Shown here: positions 1 through 8,955 of the stretch, one piece after another
Layout of the letters: every line of letters starts with the position of its first letter
Position numbering within the stretch: position 1 is the first letter of the stretch
NCBI RefSeq assembly: GCF_000380645.1
Contig: NZ_AQXZ01000015.1
Coordinates: forward strand, 124,001-188,000
Origin: Smaragdicoccus niigatensis DSM 44881 = NBRC 103563
Lineage (GTDB): Bacteria; Actinomycetota; Actinomycetes; Mycobacteriales; Mycobacteriaceae
Direction: 5' to 3'
Length of the DNA: 64,000 nucleotides
Position numbers and translations under genes: made by a program
Notes under the pieces: generated by a model
Seen by the model: only the letters and a program-made list of their open reading frames with translations
Database searches by the model: none
Told to the model about the DNA's origin: nothing

Positions 1-13
1 GGTGGGCGCGGGC

Positions 14-319
14 ATGACCCCGCCCTCGAAGACCCCGGCGCGCTTCGATGAATTGATTCATCCGAGCACTCGGCTCGCCCTTGTGGCCACCTTGGCGGCC
101 GCGGACTGGGCCGAGTTCGCCTTTCTCAAGGAGAAGCTGGCGTTGTCGGATTCAGCGCTGTCGAAGCAGCTCACCACGCTGGAGGAAGCCGGTTATGTCG
201 CAACCGAGCGCCGTCTCGAAGGTAGCCGCCGAAAGGTCCGGGCACGGCTGACCCCCACCGGCCGAGACGCGTTCAACGGCCACGTTGCCGCGTTGCAGGC
301 GATTGTGGGAGGGCCCTAG
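14..319 (+). CDS. Winged-helix (MarR/ArsR-like) transcriptional regulator
   Basis: About 101 residues making up a single winged helix-turn-helix domain. The recognition-helix stretch reads SDSALSKQLTTLEEAGYV and a basic wing follows (RRLEGSRRKVRARLTPTG), a pattern typical of the small HTH_34/MarR-like family. There is no separate ligand domain. A GTG at position 2 would add four residues, and because the window begins here a longer N-terminus cannot be excluded, although the domain looks complete. It converges on the oxidase at 316-1611, and their stop codons overlap by 4 bp. Target genes are unknown and probably lie upstream of the window. Confidence 0.8.
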   Translation: MTPPSKTPARFDELIHPSTRLALVATLAAADWAEFAFLKEKLALSDSALSKQLTTLEEAGYVATERRLEGSRRKVRARLTPTGRDAFNGHVAALQAIVGGP

Positions 320-1611
320 ATACGCCGAAGAGCGGATCGACTGAGCTGGCCTGGCGCGGTGAATCCCGCCAGGCCCAGCGTCAGGTCGAACTCGGCGATG
401 ACGTTCCGCAGAACGTCGACAACGCCGTTGCGGCCGTCGAGCGCAAGTCCGTACATGTAGGGACGGCCCAAACAGACCGCATCCGCACCGAGCGCGAGCG
501 CCTTGAAAACATCAGCGCCGCCACGAATTCCAGAGTCCACAAGAACCTTCGCCCGGCCGTCGACCGCGTCAACGACATCCGGCAGGGCGTCGATCGCCGA
601 GATCGCACCGTCGATCTGCCGACCACCGTGATTCGACACCAGAATTCCCTCGACGCCCGCCTCGACTGCGAGCTTGGCGTCGTCCGGGTGCACGATCCCC
701 TTCAGGACGATCGGCAGCTTCGTCTTCTTCCGCAGGTCAGCGACGTCATCCCAGTTGAGCGACTGGCGGGAGAACACATCCAGGAACGTCTCGACGGACG
801 CCTTCGGTTCCGCCGCGATGAGGTTCCGGATGGTGTCCCCCGGGTAGTGCCGGGCCATCGATGCCAGCGACTTGATCGCCCCGAGAGTCACCCGGAGGTC
901 CTGCTTGGTGCCCTTCGCATTCCGGATTCGCTCGGCGACGATCTCGCGGAACCGCGGGTCGGACGTATATTGCGCGATCCCCTCCCCTTGCGTGAACGGC
1001 AGCGAACCCAGGTTGAGATCCTGTGGGCGCCAGCCCAACTGGGTGGTGTCGAGGGTCAGCACGAGAGCGTTGGCGCCGACCGCTTCGGCCCGTCGAATGA
1101 AGCTGTCGGTGAGGGCATCGTCCTTCGACCAATAGAGCTGGAACCAGCGCGGCGCATCCTGGCGAACGCGGTCCATCGCGGCCGCGACGTCTTCCATCGC
1201 GTTGCATCCCTGGCTCGAGAAGATGTACGGAACGCCGAGTTCAGCGCCAGCTTCACCGATCGCAACGTCCGGGTCCGGACACACCACTTCGCCGGCACCG
1301 ACGGGCGCAAGCAGCACCGGAGCGGGCAACTTCTGACCGAACAGTTCGATCGACAAGTCCCGGTCCGACACATCCCGAAGCATCCGGGGCAGGATCGCCC
1401 ACCGCTTGAGTGCCTCACGATTGGCGTCCATCGTCTCGCCGTCGCCCGCCCCACCCGCGATGTAAGCCCAGGCTCGCTCACTCATCACCGCCTTCGCGCG
1501 GCTTTCGAGTTCGCTGAAGTTCGTGGGGACCTTCGGCTTCTCGCCGTACACCCCGTTGGTGTAGATCGTGCTCTGGCGGGTGCGACTGGACAGATCGGGT
1601 GCGCTGCTCAC
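316..1611 (-). CDS. FMN-dependent alpha-hydroxyacid oxidase (lactate 2-monooxygenase-like)
   Basis: A 431-residue TIM-barrel flavoenzyme of the lactate monooxygenase/glycolate oxidase family, which oxidises 2-hydroxyacids to 2-oxoacids or their decarboxylated products. The active-site signature SNHGGRQ (His-Gly-Gly-Arg, near residue 327) and the preceding LKGI lysine strand are present, as is a C-terminal phosphate-binding segment (VLVDSGIRGGADVFKALALGADAV). The roughly 40-residue N-terminal extension and the overall length fit lactate 2-monooxygenase better than the shorter glycolate oxidases. It starts at a GTG. The substrate is not fixed by sequence; the nearest neighbour on the same strand is far upstream, so it appears monocistronic. 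Confidence 0.85.
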   Translation of the reverse strand: MSSAPDLSSRTRQSTIYTNGVYGEKPKVPTNFSELESRAKAVMSERAWAYIAGGAGDGETMDANREALKRWAILPRMLRDVSDRDLSIELFGQKLPAPVLLAPVGAGEVVCPDPDVAIGEAGAELGVPYIFSSQGCNAMEDVAAAMDRVRQDAPRWFQLYWSKDDALTDSFIRRAEAVGANALVLTLDTTQLGWRPQDLNLGSLPFTQGEGIAQYTSDPRFREIVAERIRNAKGTKQDLRVTLGAIKSLASMARHYPGDTIRNLIAAEPKASVETFLDVFSRQSLNWDDVADLRKKTKLPIVLKGIVHPDDAKLAVEAGVEGILVSNHGGRQIDGAISAIDALPDVVDAVDGRAKVLVDSGIRGGADVFKALALGADAVCLGRPYMYGLALDGRNGVVDVLRNVIAEFDLTLGLAGFTAPGQLSRSALRRI

Positions 1612-1757
1612 GGCTGCATCCTAAGTGCCATCCCGAGCGCCCGGGACGAAGAGCCGAAGGTCCCTGGTCCCTTGCGAAGGGGTCCGCCGGCCCTAACGGC
1701 GCACGGAGCCGCCAAGTCGAATGAGATCAATCTCTTCATCGACTCCGGAGGTTCCTG

Positions 1758-2396
1758 ATGCATGCGGTGTTCGCGGCCCCACGATCGGCAACGACCAGTG
1801 AGTGGATCCGGACCGTCACGCTGGCCGAATTCGTCGGCTTCAGCGCGCCCGCGATCGCTGGTGCGCTGACGGTGAACATCGCCGAGTGGATCGCGTTCCT
1901 CATCCTGATCAGCGCCGGAACGCTCGAGGGCTTGGTCCTCGGAATCGGGCAAGGTTCGGTTGCCAAGCACGCTCTCCCCCGTTTCCCGAGGCGTGCCTGG
2001 GTGTCCGCGACCGCGCTCGGGGCGGGACTCGCCTGGCTGGTAGCGATGCTGCCGAGCATCTTCGGCGACCAACTGTCGCAAGCCTCGACGCCTACGCGCA
2101 TCGCGGTCGTCGCGCTGGTTGGCACGATCGCTGTTTTGTCTCTCTCGGTACCGCAGTGGCTCGTCCTGCGACATGTTTCGCATCGCGCGTCGGAGTGGAT
2201 CGCCGGTTCGGCACTGGGCTGGTGCGCGGGACTCACCGTGTTCGCCGCAATCGCGATGCCGCTCTGGAAACAAGGCCAGCCGATGCTCGTCGTGGTCGCC
2301 ATCGGTCTGCTCGCCGGACTCGCCATGGCGTCGACCATGGCCACGGTGACCGGGATCTTCTTCGTCCGCATCGTGATCGACCGCAGCCGCTCCTGA
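1758..2396 (+). CDS. Polytopic membrane protein of unknown function
   Basis: 212 residues dominated by hydrophobic segments. I count about five: around residues 19-36, 39-62, 80-98, 113-135 and 150-185. Short charged loops separate them, and the protein ends in an Arg-rich tail. I recognise no catalytic or transport motif. It lies 27 bp upstream of the WS/DGAT-like gene at 2424 on the same strand, so the two may be co-transcribed. The 146 bp upstream contain no other gene. Function unknown. Confidence 0.65.
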   Translation: MHAVFAAPRSATTSEWIRTVTLAEFVGFSAPAIAGALTVNIAEWIAFLILISAGTLEGLVLGIGQGSVAKHALPRFPRRAWVSATALGAGLAWLVAMLPSIFGDQLSQASTPTRIAVVALVGTIAVLSLSVPQWLVLRHVSHRASEWIAGSALGWCAGLTVFAAIAMPLWKQGQPMLVVVAIGLLAGLAMASTMATVTGIFFVRIVIDRSRS

Positions 2397-2423
2397 TCAC
2401 TGACACCGAACTGAGGCGGCGCG

Positions 2424-3803
2424 ATGGAACATCTCACCCCATTCGATGCACTCTTCCTTCAAGCAGAGGACGCAGATCCCCACGCCAGTCTCATGATCGG
2501 TGGCGTCGTGGTCATCGAAGGTCCGGTCCCGACTCATCGAGAGTTCCTCGACGCGGTGGCCTCGCGACTTGACGCGGTTCCCCACGCCCGCCAGGTAGTG
2601 CATGGTTTTCCGTTCGACCTCGGTGCCCCCGTTTGGGTCGATGACCCGTACTTCGACATCGCGCACCACGTTGGTCGAACGACGCTGCCTGCTCTGGGCG
2701 ATGAGGCGGCCCTCGACCGACTCGTCGGACACGTCATGGACCCGAGGCTCGACCGCGAGCACCCCCTGTGGAAATGCTGGATTGTCGAAGGGCTGCCGGA
2801 CGGGCGGTGGGCGATCCTGGCCAAAATGCATCGCTGCATGGCCGGCGGACTGTCCGGTGCGCGACTGATCGAGTTGCTGTGCGACTACGAAGCGGGCGCG
2901 CGCGTCGTCACGATCGCCGGGCCGCAGCCGAAGGTCTCGACGCGCTCGCTGAGTGACGTGATTCTTGAGGTCATCGACCTGGCGCTGTCACCACGCCGGC
3001 AGGCCGCCTTCATGGCGAGACAGCTGACCAGTCCCATTCGCTTGACCCGGACGTCGCTGCAGGTCATCCGCGGACTGATGCGATACGGCACCGACCTATT
3101 CGCCGGTTCGTCAGCGCCTGTTCTCAACAGCCACCTCGGGAGACATCGAGCCTTCGCGGCGGCCAGGACGTCACTGGATGACGTGCGCCTTATCAGGGAC
3201 ACCTTCGACACCACGGTCAACGACGTGGCGCTCGCCGCGATCGCCAGCGCCCTCCCCGTCCCGGTTCGAGCCGACGAAATCCTCAATGCGATCGACAACC
3301 GGATTTCAATCATGGTTCCGTCGCTCCCGGTCGAGGTCGCTGACCCGGTCGCACGACTCCTCGCAGTGAAGAACCGCGTCTCCACGCACGAGTTCAGCGC
3401 CGGGACAGAAGCGGAACATGCGATCGCCACACTCGCCGAGCGTTGGCCGTTCGCGCCGGTTGCGTGGACCGTCCAGATGGCGGCGCGACTGCCGCAACGT
3501 GCGATTGTCGCCGTCGGAGCGAACATCCCAGGACCGACCGAGCACCGGAAGTTCCTGGGTCGCCGCATCGTCGAGATCCTGGCTGTCGCGCCCATCTCCA
3601 CGGGGTCGAGCCTCTCGATATCGATCTTCAGCTACGCCGGCCGTCTGACGTTCGGCGTCCACACCGACTTCGGCGCCATTCCGGACGTGGGCGCCATCGC
3701 CGCATCGATCGAACAAGAAATCGCCCGGATTACCGAAGCCGCGCGCCGAGTACAACAACGACGAACCACAGGAGCGAAGCGATATGAACACCTCACGTCC
3801 TGA
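2424..3803 (+). CDS. WS/DGAT-family acyltransferase-like protein with degenerate active site
   Basis: 459 residues with the wax ester synthase/diacylglycerol acyltransferase architecture. The N-terminal part opens with LTPFDALFLQAED and runs through DPYFDIAHHV to HPLWKCWIVEGL; the C-terminal domain contains NDVALAAIASALP and SNIPGP-like elements. Family members carry HHxxxDG as active site. Here the aligned segment is HRCMAGG at residues 136-142, so the second (catalytic) His and the Asp are both replaced. The protein may be catalytically dead, act as a partner of another acyltransferase, or use different chemistry. The start of the Acg-like gene lies inside its last 20 bp, implying translational coupling. 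Confidence 0.8.
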   Translation: MEHLTPFDALFLQAEDADPHASLMIGGVVVIEGPVPTHREFLDAVASRLDAVPHARQVVHGFPFDLGAPVWVDDPYFDIAHHVGRTTLPALGDEAALDRLVGHVMDPRLDREHPLWKCWIVEGLPDGRWAILAKMHRCMAGGLSGARLIELLCDYEAGARVVTIAGPQPKVSTRSLSDVILEVIDLALSPRRQAAFMARQLTSPIRLTRTSLQVIRGLMRYGTDLFAGSSAPVLNSHLGRHRAFAAARTSLDDVRLIRDTFDTTVNDVALAAIASALPVPVRADEILNAIDNRISIMVPSLPVEVADPVARLLAVKNRVSTHEFSAGTEAEHAIATLAERWPFAPVAWTVQMAARLPQRAIVAVGANIPGPTEHRKFLGRRIVEILAVAPISTGSSLSISIFSYAGRLTFGVHTDFGAIPDVGAIAASIEQEIARITEAARRVQQRRTTGAKRYEHLTS

Positions 3804-4764
3804 CGCCACAACAATTCGCGCCGCGATCGCCCTCGCGGTTCGAGCGCCTTCCGTGCACAACACCCAGCCCTGGCGGTGGCGAGTCGGTGATTCGACGATC
3901 CATTTGTTTGTCGATCCGGAGCGTCGAGTGCCCGAGACCGATCCCGACGGGCGAGATCAAATGCTCAGCTGCGGCGCCGCTTTGCACCACATGCGGGTTG
4001 CACTCGGTGCTCTCGGTTGGCAGGCAACCGTGCACCGGTTCCCCAACCCCGCGAACCCAACCCACCTTGCGGCGATCGAAGTGCACCGGCATCAGCCGAC
4101 CGAGCAAGACATCGAACTGGCTGCGGCGATCCCGCGCCGGCGAACCGATCGTCGTTATTACAGCTCGTGGCCGGTCCCTACGAGCAGCCTCACCCGGATC
4201 ACCGCATGCGCAGCCCACGAAGGAACACTGCTGACCCGGACCGAGTCCTTCGACTACCTCTCGCAAGCGTCGGCCGAGTCGGCGCGCGTGCACGCGGCCA
4301 ATGACGACTACCGCTCGGAGATCGCACTCTGGACGGGCCGGAACGGGTCCCTCGACGGGGTACCCGCATCGAACATCGCCTCCTCGCATGCCACCGATCT
4401 CCTCCCCGCACGCCATTTCGCCCACGCCACATTGACGCAACCGGTGGGCGCGCGATCGGACCGCGACGGAAGCGTGATTCTCGTTCTCAGCACTCCGTCC
4501 GACGATCCGATGTCCCGATTGCGGGCTGGAGAAGCGACGAGCGCGGTGATGCTCACGGCCACCGTCCTCGGGATGGCGACGTGCCCGATCACCGAGCCAC
4601 TCGAGGTCCGCGACACGCGCGACTTCCTGCGGCTGACCGTGCTCGAGGACAGTGGTTACCCCCAGTTGCTGCTGCGCGTCGGATGGGCACCGCTCAACGC
4701 GGACCCGCTGCCCGCGACCCCGAGACGGCACATCCGGGAGGTGCTGTCGGGCCTCGACGGGTAA
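3784..4764 (+). CDS. Acg-like nitroreductase-family FMN protein
   Basis: 326 residues resembling mycobacterial Acg/Rv2032 and Rv3131, that is, two nitroreductase-like halves that bind FMN with a lid over the flavin. Visible family features are the opening AVRAPSVHNTQPWRW, the D-x-R-D-QMLSCGAALHHMRVAL segment and the RRTDRRYY motif near residue 120. Acg proteins are thought to sequester flavin in dormancy rather than reduce nitro compounds. The gene begins within the 3' end of the WS/DGAT-like gene. In M. tuberculosis a triacylglycerol synthase (tgs1) also neighbours an Acg-like gene (Rv3131), so the pairing suggests a hypoxia or starvation role. I saw no DosR box upstream. Confidence 0.85.
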   Translation: MNTSRPDATTIRAAIALAVRAPSVHNTQPWRWRVGDSTIHLFVDPERRVPETDPDGRDQMLSCGAALHHMRVALGALGWQATVHRFPNPANPTHLAAIEVHRHQPTEQDIELAAAIPRRRTDRRYYSSWPVPTSSLTRITACAAHEGTLLTRTESFDYLSQASAESARVHAANDDYRSEIALWTGRNGSLDGVPASNIASSHATDLLPARHFAHATLTQPVGARSDRDGSVILVLSTPSDDPMSRLRAGEATSAVMLTATVLGMATCPITEPLEVRDTRDFLRLTVLEDSGYPQLLLRVGWAPLNADPLPATPRRHIREVLSGLDG

Positions 4765-4771
4765 CCCTCGC

Positions 4772-5752
4772 TCAGAACCACCCTTTGCGTTTGGCCCAGA
4801 TGAGCAGGCACGTCGAAATCGCCAGCATCAGGACGAGAGTCACCGACAGCTCGACCCATCGCGTGTGATCGTTGACGATGACGTTCATGCCGAGAATCGA
4901 GGACAAGGCCGTGATCGGCAACGTTATCGAAGCGATGACGGCAAGCCGTTCCGCAGCAATCGTCATCTTGGTGTTCGTGCGTGCCTGATAGAACTCGATC
5001 GTGCCCTGCAGATAGTCCTTCTGACGATCGGCCATCACCGCCAAGTGTTCGAATTGGTCGACCGCGTCACGCAACAAGTGCTGGCCCTGACCTTCTCCGA
5101 ACGCCTCGATGGTCACCATCCGACCGTAGATTTCGCGGCTCAACGACGCCATCGTGCGAATCGTGAGGAGTCCATGGCGGGCCCGGAACATCTCGTCGAG
5201 GAACGACTCCGGATCGCCGAGGTGCCCCGCGGTGACTTGCTGCTCGAGTTTCCAGACGTCCTTCGTCAGCGCGGCGACGTAGGCCCTCATCCGGGCGGTC
5301 AGTGCCGCCAGCAGCGCAGAAGACAGTTCGAAAGCGTTGGCCGGCTTCAACTTTCCCGATTCGAGCCGACTCAGCACAGTGTTCACTTCGACCATCGCAG
5401 TCGACTGATCGATCGCCGGATTGATGGGTCCGTGCACGGTCACCAGAAAGCGGCTCCCGATGAACTGATCAAGTTCCACGTAGTGCACGTGGCCCCGAGC
5501 ACCCTGCTGCGGCGCGTGCAGGACAAGGAACATGTGACCCGGATATCTGTGCAAAGCAGGGACTTGGTTCCGGTTCTTCGAGTCCCGGATGGCCAGGGGA
5601 TGGAATTCGAAGACCTCCGAAAACGTCTTCTCGGCCTCGACGTCCCAGGTCGGCACGTCGACCCAGACCAGTCCGTCGGGGCGATCGAGGAGTGCCTTCA
5701 GTTCGGTTGCGGGATACACACGTACACCGTCGGAGATGAAGCGAACGTCCAC
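4772..5752 (-). CDS. corA: CorA-family divalent cation transporter
   Basis: Inner-membrane Mg2+/Co2+ channel of the CorA family: a long cytoplasmic alpha/beta and coiled-coil domain followed by two C-terminal membrane helices. The diagnostic Gly-Met-Asn sits at the end of the first helix (SSILGMNVIV), about 37 residues from the C-terminus. The open frame extends to 5881, but a GTG at 5752 is preceded by a strong ribosome site (GAGGGGG, 6 nt spacing) and gives 326 residues, normal for the family. The longer start would also overlap the divergent gene at 5870. A diverged fragment of a second corA-like gene occurs at 30455-30513. Confidence 0.85.
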   Translation of the reverse strand: MDVRFISDGVRVYPATELKALLDRPDGLVWVDVPTWDVEAEKTFSEVFEFHPLAIRDSKNRNQVPALHRYPGHMFLVLHAPQQGARGHVHYVELDQFIGSRFLVTVHGPINPAIDQSTAMVEVNTVLSRLESGKLKPANAFELSSALLAALTARMRAYVAALTKDVWKLEQQVTAGHLGDPESFLDEMFRARHGLLTIRTMASLSREIYGRMVTIEAFGEGQGQHLLRDAVDQFEHLAVMADRQKDYLQGTIEFYQARTNTKMTIAAERLAVIASITLPITALSSILGMNVIVNDHTRWVELSVTLVLMLAISTCLLIWAKRKGWF

Positions 5753-5869
5753 GTCGGCCCCCTCAGATTTGAGCCGTCTTCTTCGTGATAGCACCAGAGA
5801 GGTTCCGGTGCAGGGCGACTCGTCGAATCTGAGAAGTTGGTCGACTCGCGGTGGAAAATCGAAGGAACT

Positions 5870-6091
5870 ATGAGCGACCACCGGGATGCCCTCGCCGCCG
5901 AACTGGGTGGAAGTCTGCCCGACGGGTTCGCCGAGTTGCCTGTTGCGCGACTTGGGTGGCTCGTCGACAAGGTGCGTTCGGTGAAGGCAGAGACTGCGAA
6001 GTCACTGGAGAAGAGCACGACAGATTCGGTGAACAACCTCCCCGTCTTGCTACGCGGTCCGGCACGCGCGATCTTGGGGGCCGGCAAGTGA
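5870..6091 (+). CDS. Small hypothetical protein coupled to the helical-repeat protein
   Basis: 73 residues, mostly helical, with no motif I recognise (opening MSDHRDALAAELGG, ending in ARAILGAGK). The ATG at 5870 has a good ribosome site (GAAGGA) just upstream. Its stop codon overlaps the GTG of the next gene (GTGA), so the two are translationally coupled and probably act together. It is divergent from corA across a short promoter region. Confidence 0.6.
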   Translation: MSDHRDALAAELGGSLPDGFAELPVARLGWLVDKVRSVKAETAKSLEKSTTDSVNNLPVLLRGPARAILGAGK

Positions 6092-8007
6092 CAACCGATG
6101 AGGCGGATCTGCACGCCGAAATGATCAAGCTCGGCCGGACTCTGCACTGCGATCCCGCGGAGCTGGCCTTTCTGGCTCCCCTCGGCTGGCAGCGTGTGCG
6201 CGAGTTCCGTTTCCAGGTAGTCGATCAACTTCAAGCGCACTGCAACGCACGATTCGGACACCTCGCGTCACTGGCCAACATCATTCCGGTCCCGATCATG
6301 GCCAAGCTCGGGCCGCAGTACTTCGAGCCGCAAATGTGCGCTTCCTTCGTCGGGCTGGTCGCCGAGGAGAAAGCACTCAAAGCCGTCTCCAAGCTCCCAC
6401 CGACGTTCATGGCAGATGTCACGCCCTATGTCGACCCGCGGACCGTAGGCCCGATGATGGCAAAGATCGATATTGCGACCGGACGAAAAGTCCTGCCCAT
6501 CCTCGTGGAGCGCGAGGAATTCGTGACGATGGGTCAGTTCATCGATTACGTGACACCCGAGCTGATCGAGGCGTTCCTGCCGATCATCCCCGATGAGGCG
6601 ATCATTCGGACTGCGCAAGTCGCGGAGAACAAGGCGCAGTTCGATGTCGTGCTGCCGCTGGTCGATGATGCTCGAATCGCCCGGTTGATTCAGACCGCCA
6701 ACGAGAAGCAGTTGTGGGACGTCGCACTCACCATGGTGGACGCCCTCAACTTCGAGAATCGGACTCGCCTGGCGAACATCGCGGCCCAGCAGACCGATGC
6801 CCTGCTCGAGTCGCTCGTCACCGCAGTTCACGAACAGAACCTGTTCGATCTGTTGCTCGCCATGACGAGCGTGATGAGCACGCCCAATCTCGCCCGGTTT
6901 GCGCGCCTTTCCATCCTCCGGGATCCCGCCGTGATGAGCGGCCTCGCGGAAAGCGCGATTCGCAACGACCTCTGGGCCGGAGTCGCCCCGATCATCCCGT
7001 TGATGCCTGAGTCAACGCTTCGGGTACTCGCCGACACCCAGATAGTGCAAGACCCAGAATCTGCCCGCAAGATCATGCGGGATGCACTTGCAGCGGTCGG
7101 GCAGTCCGGACCGGACAATCCACTCCTCGCCCAGCTCTTACCTCTCCTCCAGGTCGTGCCGTCGGCAACCAAACAGATCGTCGCCGACGAGCTGGGCAAC
7201 CTTTCCGAGGGCGACCTGGATCGCTGCATTCACTCCGTGGTCGCTGCAGGTCAGGTGCCGAAGCTCATGCGCATCGTGCCGTTGCTGTCTCGACGTGCGC
7301 AACGCCGAGTAACGGCGGCTGTCGCGTCGTTCGACCGCGATGCGCTGCGATCGGAATTGATCGAGGCTCGCGACAACGGTGTGCTCCCGGAAATGCTCGG
7401 TGTCGTCGGTGACTTGCCCGCCGATCGGCGCGAGGAGACCTTGGGCATCATCACCGAGAGCGTCTATGACGAGGATCTGCTTGGAAACGACCTCGAACCG
7501 GAAGCGCAGCGCGCGATCTGGGGGCAAGTGCTCAGACTCGCTGCGGACCTCCCGGGGGCCGTGGACCGGCTGACCGAGGCGGCAGGCATGCTGAAGCTTG
7601 ACGACGTATTGACTGCCATCCTCAGCGCTGCCGAGTCACCCGCGGACTGGGCGGTCGGCTTTGCCATCCTGGGCGGCATACATGACCGGGCGATGAAGGA
7701 CGGACTCGCCGTCGAGACGACCGTTCAAGGCAAACTCGTACAGGCTGCGGCCGAGCAGGTTTCGAAGTCGGGTGCCCTCCAGCGATTCTGGTTTGCCGAC
7801 GCGCTGCTCAAGGAGTACGTCAAGGATCAGGGCGTCGCGCGAGAGTTCGACAACACCACGATTCTCCTGGCCACGACCGCCCGAGAACTCCCGAAACAGC
7901 TGTTCGAGATCTCCTTCGGCAAACTGGAGGAAGGCGTCGCGCCGATTCGCACCTTGTTCGGAATCGCCACGTCTGCGGCGAAGAAGGCCAAACAACAGCT
8001 GGAATGA
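6088..8007 (+). CDS. Large alpha-helical repeat protein, function unknown
   Basis: 639 residues, soluble, with no signal peptide or membrane helix. From about residue 90 to 560 it is built of repeating 30-40-residue helical units with the flavour I/V-P-L-hydrophobic (for example FLPIIPDEAI, VLPLVDDARI, IIPLMPESTL, LLPLLQVVPS, IVPLLSRRAQ). This resembles an alpha-solenoid or the N-terminal repeat of MgtE more than an enzyme. I chose the GTG at 6088 because it overlaps the previous stop; the open frame upstream to 5851 is only an out-of-frame reading of the small gene. A scaffold or binding role is an inference. Confidence 0.7.
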   Translation: MTTDEADLHAEMIKLGRTLHCDPAELAFLAPLGWQRVREFRFQVVDQLQAHCNARFGHLASLANIIPVPIMAKLGPQYFEPQMCASFVGLVAEEKALKAVSKLPPTFMADVTPYVDPRTVGPMMAKIDIATGRKVLPILVEREEFVTMGQFIDYVTPELIEAFLPIIPDEAIIRTAQVAENKAQFDVVLPLVDDARIARLIQTANEKQLWDVALTMVDALNFENRTRLANIAAQQTDALLESLVTAVHEQNLFDLLLAMTSVMSTPNLARFARLSILRDPAVMSGLAESAIRNDLWAGVAPIIPLMPESTLRVLADTQIVQDPESARKIMRDALAAVGQSGPDNPLLAQLLPLLQVVPSATKQIVADELGNLSEGDLDRCIHSVVAAGQVPKLMRIVPLLSRRAQRRVTAAVASFDRDALRSELIEARDNGVLPEMLGVVGDLPADRREETLGIITESVYDEDLLGNDLEPEAQRAIWGQVLRLAADLPGAVDRLTEAAGMLKLDDVLTAILSAAESPADWAVGFAILGGIHDRAMKDGLAVETTVQGKLVQAAAEQVSKSGALQRFWFADALLKEYVKDQGVAREFDNTTILLATTARELPKQLFEISFGKLEEGVAPIRTLFGIATSAAKKAKQQLE

Positions 8008-8029
8008 CGGGCGCATTGCACCCGCGAAC

Positions 8030-8875
8030 TCACGTCTTGGTCGCAGAGATCAGCCAGACGCCACTGGTGAACCGAACCCCCTCGGGGGTCTCGTGCGCCC
8101 GAAGCGCTGCTCTGAGCCGCTCGTGGGCCGCCGCCTTGGCGTCCGGGTCGAGCCCGTCCGAGAGTCCCTTCACGATCCCAATCTCACCGACGAACTTGTA
8201 GGCTGCCTCGGCGTCGACACCGAGCCAGACCGGCTCTTCGATGGAGGTGAAATCGATCGACTCGAAGCCAGCGCCGGCGAGCAGGCCGCGCACATCCTCC
8301 GGGTCGGCCAGCGCCATCGGGCCTGGCACGCCAGGCGACGGCATGGGAAGGTCCCGACCGGCGGCCAAGGTCTCGCGCACTTTCATGAACCACTCGTTCT
8401 TCCGGATGTCCTGCCACACCAACATCGCCAGCCGGCCACCCGAGCGGAGCGCTGACGCGATGTTGGCGAAGGCGGCAATGCGGTCTTCGAAGAACATCAC
8501 GCCGAATCGGCTGATCGCGATGTCGAAGGCACCGGGATCGAACGCGTACACCTGCGCGTCAGCTCGTCGGAAGTCGACGTTCCGGACGCCTTCCGCGGTG
8601 GCGCGCCGCCGGGCGAGGGCGAGCATCGACGTAGACAGATCCACGCCGAGCGCAGATCCTTCGGGTGCTCGACGCGCCGCGTCGCGGGTTGACTGCCCAT
8701 TGCCGCAGCCGATGTCGAGCACGCGGTCAGCACGCCCGATCGGTTCGGTCGCTAGGAACCGGGCCCAGATCGACCGGTTCGTGTTGTCGTACTCATCCGC
8801 GAACTGCGTCCACTGGTCACCCTCCTCACCGTCCCAGGCTTTCGCCATGTCGGTGTTGACGATTTCTTCCGACAC
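8030..8875 (-). CDS. SAM-dependent class I methyltransferase
   Basis: 281 residues with a Rossmann methyltransferase core. Motif I is VLDIGCGNGQST (near residue 52), followed by an acidic end-of-strand-2 (GVDLSTSML) and the DFRRADAQVYAF / FDIAISRFGVMFF stretch of motifs II-III. The N-terminus (WDGEEGDQWTQFADEYDNTNRSIWARFL) is typical of the Methyltransf_11/25 group. The acceptor cannot be predicted. It converges on the helical-repeat gene and is separated by about 80 bp from the condensation-like gene, so it may lie at the end of that leftward operon. Confidence 0.8.
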   Translation of the reverse strand: MSEEIVNTDMAKAWDGEEGDQWTQFADEYDNTNRSIWARFLATEPIGRADRVLDIGCGNGQSTRDAARRAPEGSALGVDLSTSMLALARRRATAEGVRNVDFRRADAQVYAFDPGAFDIAISRFGVMFFEDRIAAFANIASALRSGGRLAMLVWQDIRKNEWFMKVRETLAAGRDLPMPSPGVPGPMALADPEDVRGLLAGAGFESIDFTSIEEPVWLGVDAEAAYKFVGEIGIVKGLSDGLDPDAKAAAHERLRAALRAHETPEGVRFTSGVWLISATKT

Positions 8876-8955
8876 GGTCGACTCCTTCCGACGGGACCGA
8901 GGTGGCGCCTCGATCAGTATCCACTCGTGAACGGTTTCAGCGGTCGGACCAGCGA

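Noticed and set aside
628-1758. 376-codon plus-strand open frame
   Set aside because: Antisense to the complete FMN oxidase; no recognisable domain. Long shadows are expected in GC-rich DNA.
2200-2424. DosR box upstream of the WS/DGAT-Acg pair
   Set aside because: I looked for the GGGACT-type palindrome and saw none, so dormancy control is only suggested by family.
4652-5788. 378-codon plus-strand open frame
   Set aside because: Antisense to corA, whose GMN motif and helices are clear; the shadow has low-complexity Arg/His-rich content.
5851-6087. N-terminal extension of the helical-repeat protein
   Set aside because: Arg-rich out-of-frame reading of the 73-residue gene; the GTG at 6088 with stop/start overlap is the better start.
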